Assembly (NCBI GenBank): GCA_905250075.1
Contig: CAJNOP010000842.1
Location: forward strand, 21,089 to 85,088
Direction of reading: 5' to 3'
Length of the DNA stretch: 64,000 nucleotides
From: Rotaria sp. Silwood1
Taxonomy: Eukaryota > Rotifera > Eurotatoria > Philodinida > Philodinidae
In this document: one piece after another, positions 47,657 through 59,400 of the stretch
How positions within the stretch are numbered: position 1 is the first letter of the stretch
Layout of the letters: each line of letters starts with the position of its first letter
Translations under genes and position numbers: made by a program
The notes under the pieces: model-generated
Told to the model about the DNA's origin: nothing
Database searches by the model: none
Seen by the model: only the letters and a program-made list of their open reading frames with translations

Positions 47657-50600
47657 ATGGCAGTAGATAATAAAGATTTAACAAATATAGACTTTGATCA
47701 TGATTGGAAATGTTATTGTCAACAATCAAATGATAAAACTGATGGAAAAACTATTATTTCGATGGTAAATAATATTAATACAGATCAATGTTGGTCTTCG
47801 ATAGAATTACCACATATTATTAATACTGTTAATAATGATAGACGATCATGTAAATGGTGGTATTGTAAAAAATTTGATTGGACATCAACAAATCAAACAT
47901 CAAAACAACAAGTCTATCTTAATTTTATACCATCGAATCATCATGATAATAATTCTACTATCAATGCTACTATATGGCTTAATAGTATACAAATTTTTTC
48001 AGGTTCATTAACATCATTAAAAAATCCAATTGAATTATCTTTAAAATTGTTACATAATGAAACTAAGCATGATAATATTTTAATTATTTGTTGTACAAAT
48101 GTAAAACTTTCACTTCATGCTTATCTTCTTATCTATGGTAAAGTTATTTATGCTGTTGGACAAATAATCATGGATGAAAATAATCTTAATAAATATAAAG
48201 ATTTTGATAAAAAACCAAATGGTGGTATTCTTGATTATAAGGTTAGTGTTGATAATGGTGATGGACGTATTGATGTTATATTCAATCCAAAACGAAAATC
48301 CAAAACTGTACCAATACCATCATCATCATTAAAAGATTCATCTCAATCGATTATTCAAGATAATCAAATAAATGAAATAAAAGAAAATATGGATGATGAC
48401 CTTCTTGTACCACGTTTAGCTATTGTCATACTTATTGTTGGTACAAGAGGTGATGTACAACCATTTATTGCGTGAGTCAGATGATTTCTTTTCGTTTTTT
48501 TTGTTCAAATAATATTAAAAATTTGATTTTATGTCTTTAGTCTTGGTCAAGCACTACGTGCAATTGGTCATCGTGTTCGATTAGCAACACATGAAACATT
48601 TCGATCATTTGTTCGTGGTAATGGTCTAGAATTTTATCCATTAGCTGGTGATCCAGCTGATTTAATGTCATTTATGGTAAAAAATGCTGGTATTATACCA
48701 TCATTAAATAGTATTATTGAAGGTGACGTTAAAAAAAAACGTCGTTCTCTTGCCAATATTCTTGCTTCAACATGGCAAGCATGTGTAGCCGATGATGATG
48801 AAACCAATGCACCATTTATAGCTGAAGCAATTATTGCAAATCCACCATCATTTGGTCATATACATTGTGCAGAAAAATTACAAATACCCTTACATATTAT
48901 GTTTACCATGCCATGGTCACCAACAATTGCTTTTCCACATCCATTGTCGAATATTGAAAGTTCAATTGGACCAAAAAATAAAATTAATCTTTATTCATAT
49001 GATGTGATTGAAATGCTAGTAAGTTAATAAAAAAAAAACACCAGAAAGTTTTTAAAATTTTATTTTATAGACTTGGACGGGTATGCGTGATATTGTGAAT
49101 GATTTTCGTAAGAAAACATTAGGTCTTAGAGAATTACATACACGTCAAGCAACAAATGCATTAATTGATGAACGTGTACCAGTTACTTATTGTTGGTCAC
49201 CATCACTGGTTGCAAAACCTGATGATTGGGGAACACATATTAATGTTTCAGGTTTTTTCTTTCTTAATCTTGGTACTACTTATACTAATCCATCGAAAGA
49301 TTTACTTGAATTTCTTGGTATTAACAGTGATGGCAATTATAATCGTCGTAAATTACCACCACCAATCTATATTGGTTTTGGTTCTATTACAGGTCATGAT
49401 TCTCGTCGTATTCTTCGAATTGTTATTGATGCTCTTAATGAAACTGGATATCGAGCTCTATTATCTGGTCTTGCTACAGATACAGATCAACTACCTTCTA
49501 ATGTGTTTAAAATTGGTAATGTACCACATGATTGGCTTTTTCAATATGGTAAGTATAATTTTTCATTTCTTATTAAATATATCAACAATATCTTATTCAT
49601 TCTATAGTATCAGCTGTATGTCATCATGGAGGAGCTGGCACAACAGCAGCTGGTCTACGAGCTGGTAAACCAACGATTATAGTACCATTTTTTGGTGATC
49701 AATTTTTTTGGGGTAATGTGATTGAAAAAAGTGGTGCTGGTCCATGTCCACTTCCTGGAAAATCGATTAGTGCTAAAAAATTAGCTGAAGCTTTTCGTTT
49801 TGTTCATGAACCAACAACACGTACTGCTGCTGAACGTATTCGTGATGATATTTTAAAAGAAAATGGATGTGTAGAAGCAATCCGTGCATTTCATGCTAAT
49901 TTACCATTAAAACATATGCATAGTGATTTAGAACCAACATTTGCTGCTTGTTATCGTTTGGATAAATATAATATACAAATATCACGTCCTGTTGCTCAAG
50001 TACTCGTAGCAGCAGGTGCTATAGAAGAATCTGAACTTCGTTCTCATGTTACACGAGAATGGCAATTTATGCATGATAATCGTATGCATATACTTACTCA
50101 TGGTATTATTGAACATTCACAAAAAGCTATTTCAAGTATGTTTATTGATACAGCTGAAGATTTGAAACGTGCTGTCAAGAACGATGATGATAGTCCAGCT
50201 ATTCGAACACTTGAAGGTGCTGGAAGTGTTGCTAAAGGTTTTGGTTTAGGTATAGGTCATTTAACCATTGGATGTCTATCACTATATGGTGAAATGACCG
50301 ATGCACTTGATTGTGTTACTTCACTTTATGATCCATATAGGTAAGATATCTTTTTATGAATTTTATATGTCAACAATATAGTATACAATTCATTTCAGTA
50401 GTCCCAAAACACGCCAACGACCACGTGTCACCGATTTCAAATCAGGTGCTAAGGCCGCTGGTCTTTCTCTATGGAACGGCTGGAAAGATGGTGTTACAGG
50501 TATTGTAAAACAACCACGTGCTGGCTATGAACGTCATGGAGTACTAGGTGGTGCAGCTGGATCATTAATAGCTACGGTCAATATTGCTGTGAAGCCTGCA

Positions 50601-50936
50601 GTGGGCACACTTTCATCAATTACTTGGCTAAGTCGTGGTACTTATGCCAGTGTGAGAAAGGCAGTAGAAACCTATAGAAATGAAGGAAGACGTATTTCAA
50701 GCAAACTATTTGATCCAACATCACCGATTAAATACGATGGACAATATCAAGAAAATGAAGATGAAGAAATTTTAGCAGCTGTTAAGATAGCAGCAGCTAG
50801 ATCTGGTTTTCATCCCGAAGTATGTCAACATATTCTTCATGAATTTGAAAAAATTAAATTAGAACGAGAACAAAAAATAGTTTCATCATTAAAGAAAAAG
50901 CGAAGCATTGCTGATTTCTTTTCCAATATCAAATAG
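47657..50936 (+). CDS. Sterol-glucosyltransferase-like UGT with N-terminal glycosidase-type jelly-roll
   Basis: Five exons (47657-48471, 48541-49018, 49071-49548, 49608-50340, 50399-50936) with introns of 52-69 bp encode about 1013 residues, all joins in phase. From about residue 255 the protein resembles fungal/plant sterol 3-beta-glucosyltransferases (UGT80/Atg26-like, GT28/GT1 fold). It has GTRGDVQPFIALGQALRAIG, the MPWSPT block, IGFGSITG and the UDP-sugar-binding HHGGAGTTAAGLRAGKPTII (from about 596), which would move glucose from UDP-glucose to a sterol. A C-terminal extension (SGAKAAGLSLWNGWKDGVTG, the KQPRAGYERHG block, a charged end) matches fungal homologues and may bind membranes. 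Residues about 10-175 look like a GH2-type sugar-binding jelly-roll: WSSIELPHI, WWYCKKFDW, QQVYLNF, ATIWLNSIQIFSG. No GH2 catalytic domain is present. The PH/GRAM domains of Atg26 are not seen. The fusion is inferred from one open exon. Confidence 0.85.
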
Positions 50937-52150
50937 ACATCCGATTACGTCATGATAAATCAACGACAATGTAATTATAAACTATTTACTATGTATTTTA
51001 CAATTATTTCTGATTTATTTTAATCACATTGTCTATTAAACAAAAATCTTAGGATTTGTAGTGAGAAAATAATTTCGTATTGTAAATAAATCTTTCTGAA
51101 ATAAACAATATTTGAAAAGATCAACTTGTTCTTAAACACCGGTAAGAACAATTATCTGAATGATAATCACAACGACGAGGACAATGCTAAATATTCTTTT
51201 TTTTAGAAACTGCCTTTGTTGTTTACTTTCTCTAGTTAGGAAGGTACCACATACTGAAGTACATTAGCTCTTATTTATATGCGTTTGAATTCAATCGTTG
51301 TCTCTTAAGTAGAAGATAGTCATCTCTCTTTTCATAGAAAAAAAAAAAACTTCAAAATGATTATTTTATAAAATATATATAACAGATCTATTTTTGTTCG
51401 TATATGCTATTTTGGAGCTTTTCACTTTGATATCAATAACAAAGTTATATTTTTAAGATACCACTAGTTCTTATCATATACATATCCTTTTTCTTTGTTT
51501 AACTACCTGATGCATCTACCGATACGCTAGACTTTGTTTTTATTCATCGCTGTGAAGATTTGTGATGTAGAAATTATACATCTATCTATCATTCTTGACT
51601 CTGATAATACAAAGTATTAAAGTCACATCAGCATGTTAAACGTGGAGAATATTAATCAAATCTTGTTATATAAGAATTTCATACATTAATTTTATTAGAG
51701 TATTATTCTATGCATACGTAACTTTGTCATAGATATTAAAGTTTTAAATATGTTCATGTCACAATCCAGTGAGATGAAAATACATATAAAAATCATCATT
51801 AATTCAATACACTTGTTGTTAAACTTTTTTTCGCATAAAACCAATACAATAGAAGTATAAGTTTTTTTTTTCGTTCTAATCGAAATTGAAATCTTCACTA
51901 TTGATTACATGTAGCTTCTTTTAGAGACACTGTCGATATGATTTCTGCCTATTCAAAATTCCATATAGATGTCTAGTTATGTTTTAGACGAAAAATACTA
52001 ACTTTCAACTAAACATCTTACAAATATCCTTCATAGTTAGCGAATGTTAAAAATGTAATAGAATATTAGTGATGCGTAAGTAGTTAATGAGTGATCGAAA
52101 AGTCATTAAAAAAGAAGAGTATAATGACGCTATATTCTTAATGTTCAAAA
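50937..52150. other. Intergenic, nothing recognised
   Basis: AT-rich 3' flank of the glucosyltransferase gene, with AATAAA-like words near 51100. No coding signal. Confidence 0.4.
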
Positions 52151-52154
52151 AATA

Positions 52155-52410
52155 GTACTACGTGACACACTTAATAATAGCAATAATGATACCAATGATT
52201 GATGGAATTATGAAGAAGACACAGCAAAATGTACAACAGATACGACGAATAGTGCATGAAGAGGAACTGTCTTTTTACACATGGTTGTCGTATAACACTT
52301 GGCATATAATTTGATCTATATGTGTTTGTTTGAGATGGCATACAAAGTCTTGTTATAAGTCTTTGCATTGGTTCATAATAGTAAGTTTTCATCCATTCTA
52401 TTTTATATGT
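52155..52410 (-). pseudogene. N-terminal part of a small cysteine-rich membrane protein (copy 2)
   Basis: From about 52404 on the minus strand a frame reads YEPMQRLITRLCMPSQ, then TNTYRSNYMPSVIRQPC. One frame change then leads to SSSCTIRRICCTFCCVFF followed by IIPSIIGIIIAII, a hydrophobic helix. The layout (short Pro/Ser/Thr/Tyr tail, CC-x-FCC cluster, single membrane segment) matches the copy at about 53570-53880. The frame change may be a mutation or a sequencing slip. The family is unknown to me. Confidence 0.4.
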
Positions 52411-52416
52411 CATAGT

Positions 52417-52900
52417 CTAAAACAAAACACAGTTATTTAATACATCCGGACTAAAAGCATAACAGACAACAATAAGTGCGTTTTGTTCATCAATGGATAC
52501 ATAAGCCCAATTATTACTGTTTTGAGTATCTGGGACAATAAAGTCATGCGATATGAACGTTTCTCCAGGCTTTCCAACAAGCTCAGGTACTTGAACTTTT
52601 TGTTCCATCGCTTAACATGCTTATTCTACCGCTTGGATTAACAAAAAAAGGTTCACCTCCATCGCAAGTTTGTGATATTTAAACAAACCTATTACGGACT
52701 TTACGTCTTTGTTTTCTTCAGTTGTACACTCAAAACAATTTGGTTCATAATAATAAAAATTCATAGCTAAAATAACAAAGTCTGTAATGAGCACACAAAA
52801 AAAACGTATTATTTTATTCGAGTTGCTTGTTTCAGGAGTGTTTATTCGTATGAGCTGCTTTAGATATGCCATAATTCATAAAAAACATTTCAATGCTTAC
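52417..52900 (-). pseudogene. Ectodomain exon(s) of the small membrane-protein family
   Basis: Minus-strand segments read DGGEPFFVNPSGRISMLSDG (about 52660-52600), then after a frame change VGKPGETFISHDFIVPDTQ, NNWAYVSIDEQNALIVVCYA and FSPDVLNNCVLF, ending at a TAG. The last part aligns with NRWASLSIGAQKN...FSPDILDDKVFF in the copy at 53868-54290, so the two are paralogous. A GEPFFVN frame is not continuous with the rest, so this copy looks damaged. The fold and function are not recognised. Confidence 0.4.
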
Positions 52901-53569
52901 CTATCGAAAGAAAGTCATGTGATATTGACACATCTTGAGGTCTATGCATGTTAAGCACAAAAAGCGAAAGTTCGCCTAGAGTTCTTATTCAAACTATGAA
53001 CTGTACTCATGCTTGCTTCCCATATGATGAAATACTCAAGAAAATAATCAAAACTTATTGTTAAGACTCTATGCAAGTAAATAAAAGGGATATATTATGG
53101 TTATATTTTGATGAAAGATATTTACTTAGAGAAAAAAACATATTCAGATAATGATTTGAGAGCTAGAGAATTTAAAGTATGTTTCGATGATTGACTATCT
53201 TGCGTATCTTATCTTTGAGACAGAAAAAATAACATTTGACATCGAGATTATGAAATACTAGTCGATGTGATCTATAATATGATATAAATTGAACTTTTTT
53301 GAAGCCTAGAATTTTTCTTAGTAATTAAAATGTGATTACAGATAAGTAAGATCAAACAAAATCTCAATAAGTTTTCGCTAAATCTTTAATTGCTAAATGA
53401 TACTCTAGTACTTAAGGCGAAAAAATGGATATATTTCTGTTGAAACGTCGTAGTTATAAAGATAAGAATTGAATATATTCTCGTTTTATGACACTAAATT
53501 TTAGCACAAAGATTTGATTTAAAAGTTATATTGAGTTATATACGAAAAGTAATGAAAATTAAAAAATCT

Positions 53570-53880
53570 ATATTACTACAAAATTGTTACAGAAAATGAT
53601 TTCCGTTTTAAAACGACAATGACAATCGTAATAACAATACTCAAAAGGATTAGGAAACAAAGGAGTGAACCCAAAACACATCCTTTATTACAACAATATC
53701 TTGTTGTAGTTTGTTGACGTATGATCGGTGGAGATGAAGCTGATGTGTAATTTGATGTATACGTTGGTTGAGAAGGTGGCGTATAAGTAATAGCAGGACG
53801 TTCCATAAAACGAAATTTTGCTGCAAGTCTTTATAATTTGTTCCAAATAACTTTTTCTCATCCATTACATTTTATATACC
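53570..53880 (-). pseudogene. N-terminal part of a small cysteine-rich membrane protein (copy 1)
   Basis: The ATG at about 53865 begins MDEKKLFGTNYKDLQQNF. A shift of frame is then needed to reach MERPAITYTPPSQPTYTSNY and the block TTTRYCCNKGCVLGSLLCFL, which starts a membrane helix (LLSIVITIVIVVLKRK). The plan suggests a type II membrane protein with a Pro/Thr/Tyr-rich cytosolic tail and juxtamembrane cysteines. A possible donor (TTCT|GTAACA near 53583) could lead to ectodomain exons downstream. I cannot assign a family. The frame shift may be real decay or an assembly error. Confidence 0.4.
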
Positions 53881-54290
53881 ATAATTTTGTTTATCTCATA
53901 TGTCTGTCCAGCTATAACAATTGATTCAGCAGCTAGAAGTTGATGGTGAACTTGACTTATCTCAAGAAATTCGTTCGAACTATCGCCACATAAAGTTTCA
54001 TTATGGAAGAAAACTTTGTCATCTAGAATGTCTGGACTAAATATAACACAAAGATCGGCAAGTATTTTTTTGTGCACCAATCGATAAACTAGCCCAACGG
54101 TTGCAATCTGTGAAACGTCGAACATTTGAATCTTGTTCGTATTCAATTGCAATAAATAGACAATTTAAATAATACATAAGACGTGCGACATCATTATACG
54201 ATACATTTACTGTAACACCTGTAATTTTAATTCCAACTTGATTTTTTTGAAAAAAAAACAGCTATTGGTTTTTGCGGATGAATGAAGAAC
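53868..54290 (-). pseudogene. Ectodomain of the small membrane-protein family (upstream copy)
   Basis: Reading the minus strand, one frame gives VGIKITGVTVNVSYNDVARL, MYYLNCLFIAIEYEQD and CNRWASLSIGAQKN. At a run of seven A it must shift to ILADLCVIFSPDILDDKVFF, continuing through SQVHHQLLAAESIVIAG to a stop near 53865. Joined, it parallels the ectodomain at 52417-52900. The break in a homopolymer could be a sequencing artefact. The stop lies only a few bases before the start of the next N-terminal unit, so units are packed head to tail. Confidence 0.4.
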
Positions 54291-54299
54291 AAATGATTA

Positions 54300-54817
54300 T
54301 TACACTACTGGTCAAAAGTATCGACACTTCCTCGGATCTCAGTTACTATACGAGCTGTAGCGCTGAAAATGGTAGTTTATATGATTCTTGATAAATGTAG
54401 ATCAGCAGCGAAACTTGCGTCCCGAAAGAATGAGTCACAAGAGTGTTATTAGCCAAACGATGTATCACCATTGTAGACTCTATAACTTGGCAACAACAAA
54501 ACCTTTTGAGCTCGAGCTTTCGTCACTTTAAAGCCCTATATATTGGCTATCTCTGATAAAAATCTCATCAATATTCATCGAGTTTTTGTGAAACTAGACT
54601 CATTTTACTAAAGACATGGATGACATGACAAACCGTCAGTAAGCAATGTGTTCGCCACAATTCAGTCTCAGATCGCCATATAGACTCCAAACTTATAGGT
54701 TAAAATACTCCGTAGATATGCAGCATTTTCTAAAATTTTCAGACTTATATCACTCACTGGAAGGGAACGGCACTATGCTGAATGTGTAGATATTGTCACA
54801 GGTCTAGATACTCGAAT
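54300..54817. other. Intergenic, nothing recognised
   Basis: Less AT-rich than average. No coding frame recognised. Confidence 0.35.
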
Positions 54818-55220
54818 ACTCAAGCAAATGGTCTCATCTTTGGAGTATATAAACAGCATGCTTAGAGACACAGTTCTATCGAAAAATAATCGCAAAATTC
54901 GCAAAATAACACAGAAAACGAGAGGTGAACATTCTAAGTCATTTTTTTTCACTAGTAGACTCAGAAGACCGTTGACAGATACGATCCCGATGAGTAAATA
55001 ACCTTCAAGTCTTGTCAATAAGCAAAAAACCTCTCTTCCCGATATTTTCTCAAGAGCATAGAACAATAACAGAAAAATGTTTCTATCGTGGAAAAAATGA
55101 CTAAGAAAGTGTATCTCTCGTTTTCTGTGTTACCTGGCGAATTTTGCGATTATTTTTCGATAGAACTGCGCCTCTAAGCATGCTGTTTATATACTTCCAA
55201 GATGAGGCTATTTGCTTGAG
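54818..55220. repeat. Inverted repeat, arms about 107 bp
   Basis: Arms at 54818-54925 and 55114-55220 are close reverse complements (roughly nine bases in ten by eye). They share ACTCAAGCAAAT, GTATATAAACAGCATGCTTA, GTTCTATCGAAAAATAATCG and ACACAGAAAACGAGAG, with weaker pairing continuing inwards. The spacer is about 190 bp and not recognisably coding. Each arm contains TATATAAA. The right arm abuts a telomere-like GTGTGGG tract. It may be a foldback transposon or a pair of inverted copies of a repeat. Confidence 0.65.
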
Positions 55221-55309
55221 TGTGGGTGAGTGGGTGTGGGTGGGTGTGGGTCGTGGGCGTGTTTGTATTTTCTTTTCACCAATAGCCACACCCACACTCT
55301 CACCCTACT
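55219..55309. repeat. Telomere-like G-rich tract and its inverted partner
   Basis: 55219-55262 is a (TG)GGTGTGGG-type array (GTGTGGGTGAGTGGGTGTGG then GTGGGTGTGGGTCGTGGG). Within 25 bp, 55286-55309 holds the complementary CACACCCACACTCTCACC, so the pair could fold. The repeat resembles bdelloid telomere sequence and the tracts at 27958 and 31083. Confidence 0.5.
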
Positions 55310-55329
55310 GGGGAAGTCCAGTGGTTTAG

Positions 55330-56300
55330 TTGGAAAGTTCTTGTGGATGAATTGCGACAGGTTATTCGAGAGCTGACTTCATTTTTAACGTTTTTTTCTT
55401 TGGTTTTCGTGGATTTTATTTGTCTGAGGGGAAGGCTGGAGCAAAATGAATGATGTACCTGGATAGAGCTCGTCGAGTTCTACTTGGACAGTTGTTTGGC
55501 TTTTTTGGAAAGTTTTCTGCAGCGAATCTTTGCAGGAAGTACTCGAATCCGGACCTAAGATATCCTACGTCCTGTATAGCGTCACCCCATGTGGCTTTTT
55601 TTCACCTTTGACCTTTAATCGGGCACAGAGAAACCAGCAGACACACACTGAATATTATATATATAGATTATCAGTATACAATTTAGTTCTTGGTAACTAT
55701 TATATTTACTCATTAAATTAATATTTTGTGCTTGTGTTATTGAATGTGAATGTAGGTATAAGTGCTAATATCAAGTAGGCCGATACCCACATTCTTACAT
55801 ACGGAGCGTTTTTAAATTAATTATTGAACTTTCTGAACTGTTTCCTGTGCCACAATTAATATTTTACTGAGCAATTAAATACAAACTTTTTAAAAGATAC
55901 TTAGGAAATTGATTCTATCACAGAAACCAAACAATGATTACTAAAAAAAACAATTTTTTGTTTTTCGACTAAATATATTTTGATTGTCCGATAAAAGATT
56001 GTATATAAATATTTTAAATACATAAGGAACGGCAACAGTTGTATCGTCTGCCTCTCATAAAAGACGTCATTTGAATGTTACTATTCTATTTCAATAATTA
56101 GTCACATATACGACCATGCAAAATATTTTAAAGTGCAAAGTTTAACATATCATTTTACTTTTTACATTTGTTTGAGACACGTAATAGAGTTCTTTTCTCT
56201 AGAACTTTCTGGAAAAGTTTGGAACAGTTCCTGGACGAATCCTAGCAAATTTTACTCGAATCTTTAGCTAACTTCACCTACGTGTTTTTCTTCTCAAATG
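55330..56300. repeat. Two diverged copies of a dispersed repeat carrying the quasi-palindromic core
   Basis: 55463-55575 contains ATAGAGCTCGTCGAGTTCTA, then TTTGGAAAGTTTTCTGCAG, CGAATCTTTGCAGGAAGTAC and TCGAATCC...CCTACG. 56182-56282 repeats the same order in decayed form: ATAGAGTTC...TAGAAC, TTTGGAACAGTTCCTGGACG, AATCCTAGCAAATTTTACTC, GAATC...CCTACG. These copies extend the family named at 5100-5625 beyond its core. No protein coding is apparent. Confidence 0.5.
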
Positions 56301-56490
56301 AATCCAATTCATGTCATTTCATTTAAGACTATGTGAATTTGCTCTTTTGTGCTCTTATCATTACTCACCAGTTATTTCGTCAATACACGTGTGTCATGTA
56401 TGTAATTACATCATTCTCACGCTTAATTTCATTGCATTGAAAAGAATAAATTGCAGATGATTTGAGTTGTTCACTCATTAGACAAGAAAC

Positions 56491-59400
56491 TTGCATCAAA
56501 CGAGAAGCATATTAATGGGTGAAAACAATTTTGACATTGAACAAGAACTCTGTAAATTCGTTCGTGACGGTAGATCGATTGAATTCGATGAATATCTTCA
56601 TATACACTCTGATGTTTCCAATCTCCTTACAACAATAATTCAACAACACAATGAATATTTTACTCTACTAATGTTGGCCGCTCTCAATGGACATGATGAA
56701 GTGGTGCGTCTGTTACTTAGTCATTCTCCTACTGGAATCGAAGTTGAGGGATCTGTGTACGATTCTGAAGGAAATTTCGTAGAACATATAACTGCATTAT
56801 GGTGTGCTCTTGATCGTGGTCACTTCGAAGTGGCACGTACTCTGATTGATTTTGGTGAAGCTGATGTCAACCATGGTCCATATTATCCATTGTTAATTGA
56901 TGCTAGTAAAAAAGGACGACTCGACATTGTTCAATTCTTGCTTGAGAATGGATATGCTGATGTCAATCAAACAATAACAAATGATGCAAACAAATACAGT
57001 AGTCTGATTCTATCGGCCCATTATGGTCACAAAAATGTTGTCGCTTATCTCCTAGATATAGGTGCTGACATTGAATATAGGACACACGCTGAGCAAAATA
57101 CAGCACTGACTACGGCCGCTAGAGAAGGTCATTTGGCAATAATACAACTGTTGTGCTGGGCAGGGGCATCTATTAATGTCAAAAATCACAATGGAAAAAC
57201 GCCTATGATGTTGGTAGCTGAGAGAGATGCATTTGAAACGATTGATTTTTTACTCGAATATATTCATGATCAGACAACTTTTGATGATCTTGAACTCGTT
57301 GCTTCCTCATATATAACTTCCAATAATGTTATTACACTCGATGAACGTCAACGAATGGTACGTCTATTAAGAAAATCACTCGAACAACGTGCTTTGTTTA
57401 ATGTACAGAAAACAGTGGGTCAGCCAATTGCTGCCTATGATTTCCAGAAAGAGTGTGAGACTATTGATGAACTTGACCAGATTCAATATGATAATGATCG
57501 TTTATGTATCGAAGCACTGCGGATTTGTGAACGGATCCTCCTCGTTCGAAAGGAAAAGCGATTATTCCAACCATTACTTGAGCGAGCAGTCACATTTGCT
57601 GAAAACAACCAGTTCGATCGTTCTTTACATCTGAATCTTCATCTCTTTCATTTGCATCAACAAATGGAGATTCAGATTTCTCTTCAACGATTTGTATGGG
57701 TATTCTGTAGGATGATCACTGCTCAAATACCAATTCCTGTCGATCAATTCTTGCAGATATGTCATCTTACTTTCGAACCTTCACACCAAAAACCAATTAA
57801 TAGCTTCATTAAAAATACCTTATATCTCATAGCAATTGCAGCAAAGGTATGATAGATGCTCAGCAACAATAATAATCAGCTAGGGAAGAAAGAATTTAGA
57901 TGTATCATGTATAGGAAAGGAGTTATTAACTCAAATCCTGTGCGATAAAAATTTAAAAAGTGATGGAAATACTATAATAAAGCATGAAAAACGGTGAGGT
58001 GAATCAAGAGAAAGGATGGTCATTTTTCTTAGCTTAAACTTCTTCATTTATGAATAATCATGTTTCATAAAATTATTCGTTTTAGAAAATTTCCTAACAT
58101 ATTGCGATTATTTGGAAGAAAAGAGTTATTATAGTAAACAAATACTCGATGGAAGTTTTGAAAGTTATCTTTAAAAAAGTATCTCAAAGATTCCTAATAA
58201 AATGAAGTACTGAGCTTTGATTGACATCTTGTTGACGTAAGACACTAGAGTATAGAACAAAAAATACATAAATCTTGCCTATTGATCTATTAAAAACATC
58301 GTGATAGATAAGTTCAAGAGACTCATCATAGTACGTCAATTATTTATTTAAAATCTTCTTTTTTATGTGATTGAATGACTTAAAGTCATATTGCAGATTA
58401 AAATTCTGATATTTCAATATTCTTGTGAAACAAGACTGGAAAAGAATGTCGAAGTGCTGATTGTAACCAACCAAAAAACTGCAATAGACATAGAGAGATA
58501 TCTCTTCCAATGAAAGTTAATGTAATTCCATTGTATTTCACATTTTAATGAAACATAGTCTGTGCTGAAAGTTTCATCATAATATTTTCTCGATTTTTCA
58601 ATTTCTAATGAATTACAGTGTATGCATTACTGGTCTATTCTTGATAGTTTGAGTATTGACTTGATCTAATTGATATTTTCATTCGATCTTAAAACCGTTA
58701 TAATCAAATTCCGACATCTTAATGAAGGACAGAGTCAGTATTTCTTGATTAATATTTTTAAGTAATTTAGACGAATTTCGATAGATCATCGATCAAATTA
58801 ATAGAAATTTAAAATATCAATATGTCACTATTCTTGTTGAATACTACTTTAGGTTCTCGAACAAACAACAGCCAGTAATGAAGATCGTCGATCCATCATT
58901 ATATGGATTAGAAAACTATGTCAAAAGCAATACACAACGACAGAAGGACAAAATTTATTACATATGAGCGTTAATCCCCAGACATGCTACGGTATTAATT
59001 ATCGACCAACCGACATCATTCAAGTACTTCCGTAAGTGATCACAGATCATTAGATTAATTCTTCCATGGATAGACGATTTTTGTATCGAAATGAAAGTTT
59101 GAACATGTTATTCGACTATTAATTTTCTCTTTCATAGGTTTCCCAATTTGGATTCTACTCAGCTTCTTCTTGCGTATGGACAACAATGGATCGATGTGAA
59201 TGCTAGGGATCAAAATCGTAGTGATACTGCTCTACACATCGTTTCTCGTAATTTTGATCAAAATATTAAAGAAAATGTCATGAAAATAATAGCAATTCTT
59301 CTCAATGCAAATGCTCATATTGATTATGTTAATTATCGTGGAAAAACACCTTTTGATGAAGTTGTTGACACTGACATACGATTTCTTTTACAATCAAAAC

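Noticed and set aside
49165..49668. 167-residue frame inside the glucosyltransferase
   Set aside because: Alternative frame of a well-supported coding exon that runs on through an intron; Leu/Ile-rich shadow.
54773..55329. Several 60-100-residue frames across the inverted repeat
   Set aside because: Similar peptides appear on opposite strands because the arms are inverted copies. No domain is present.
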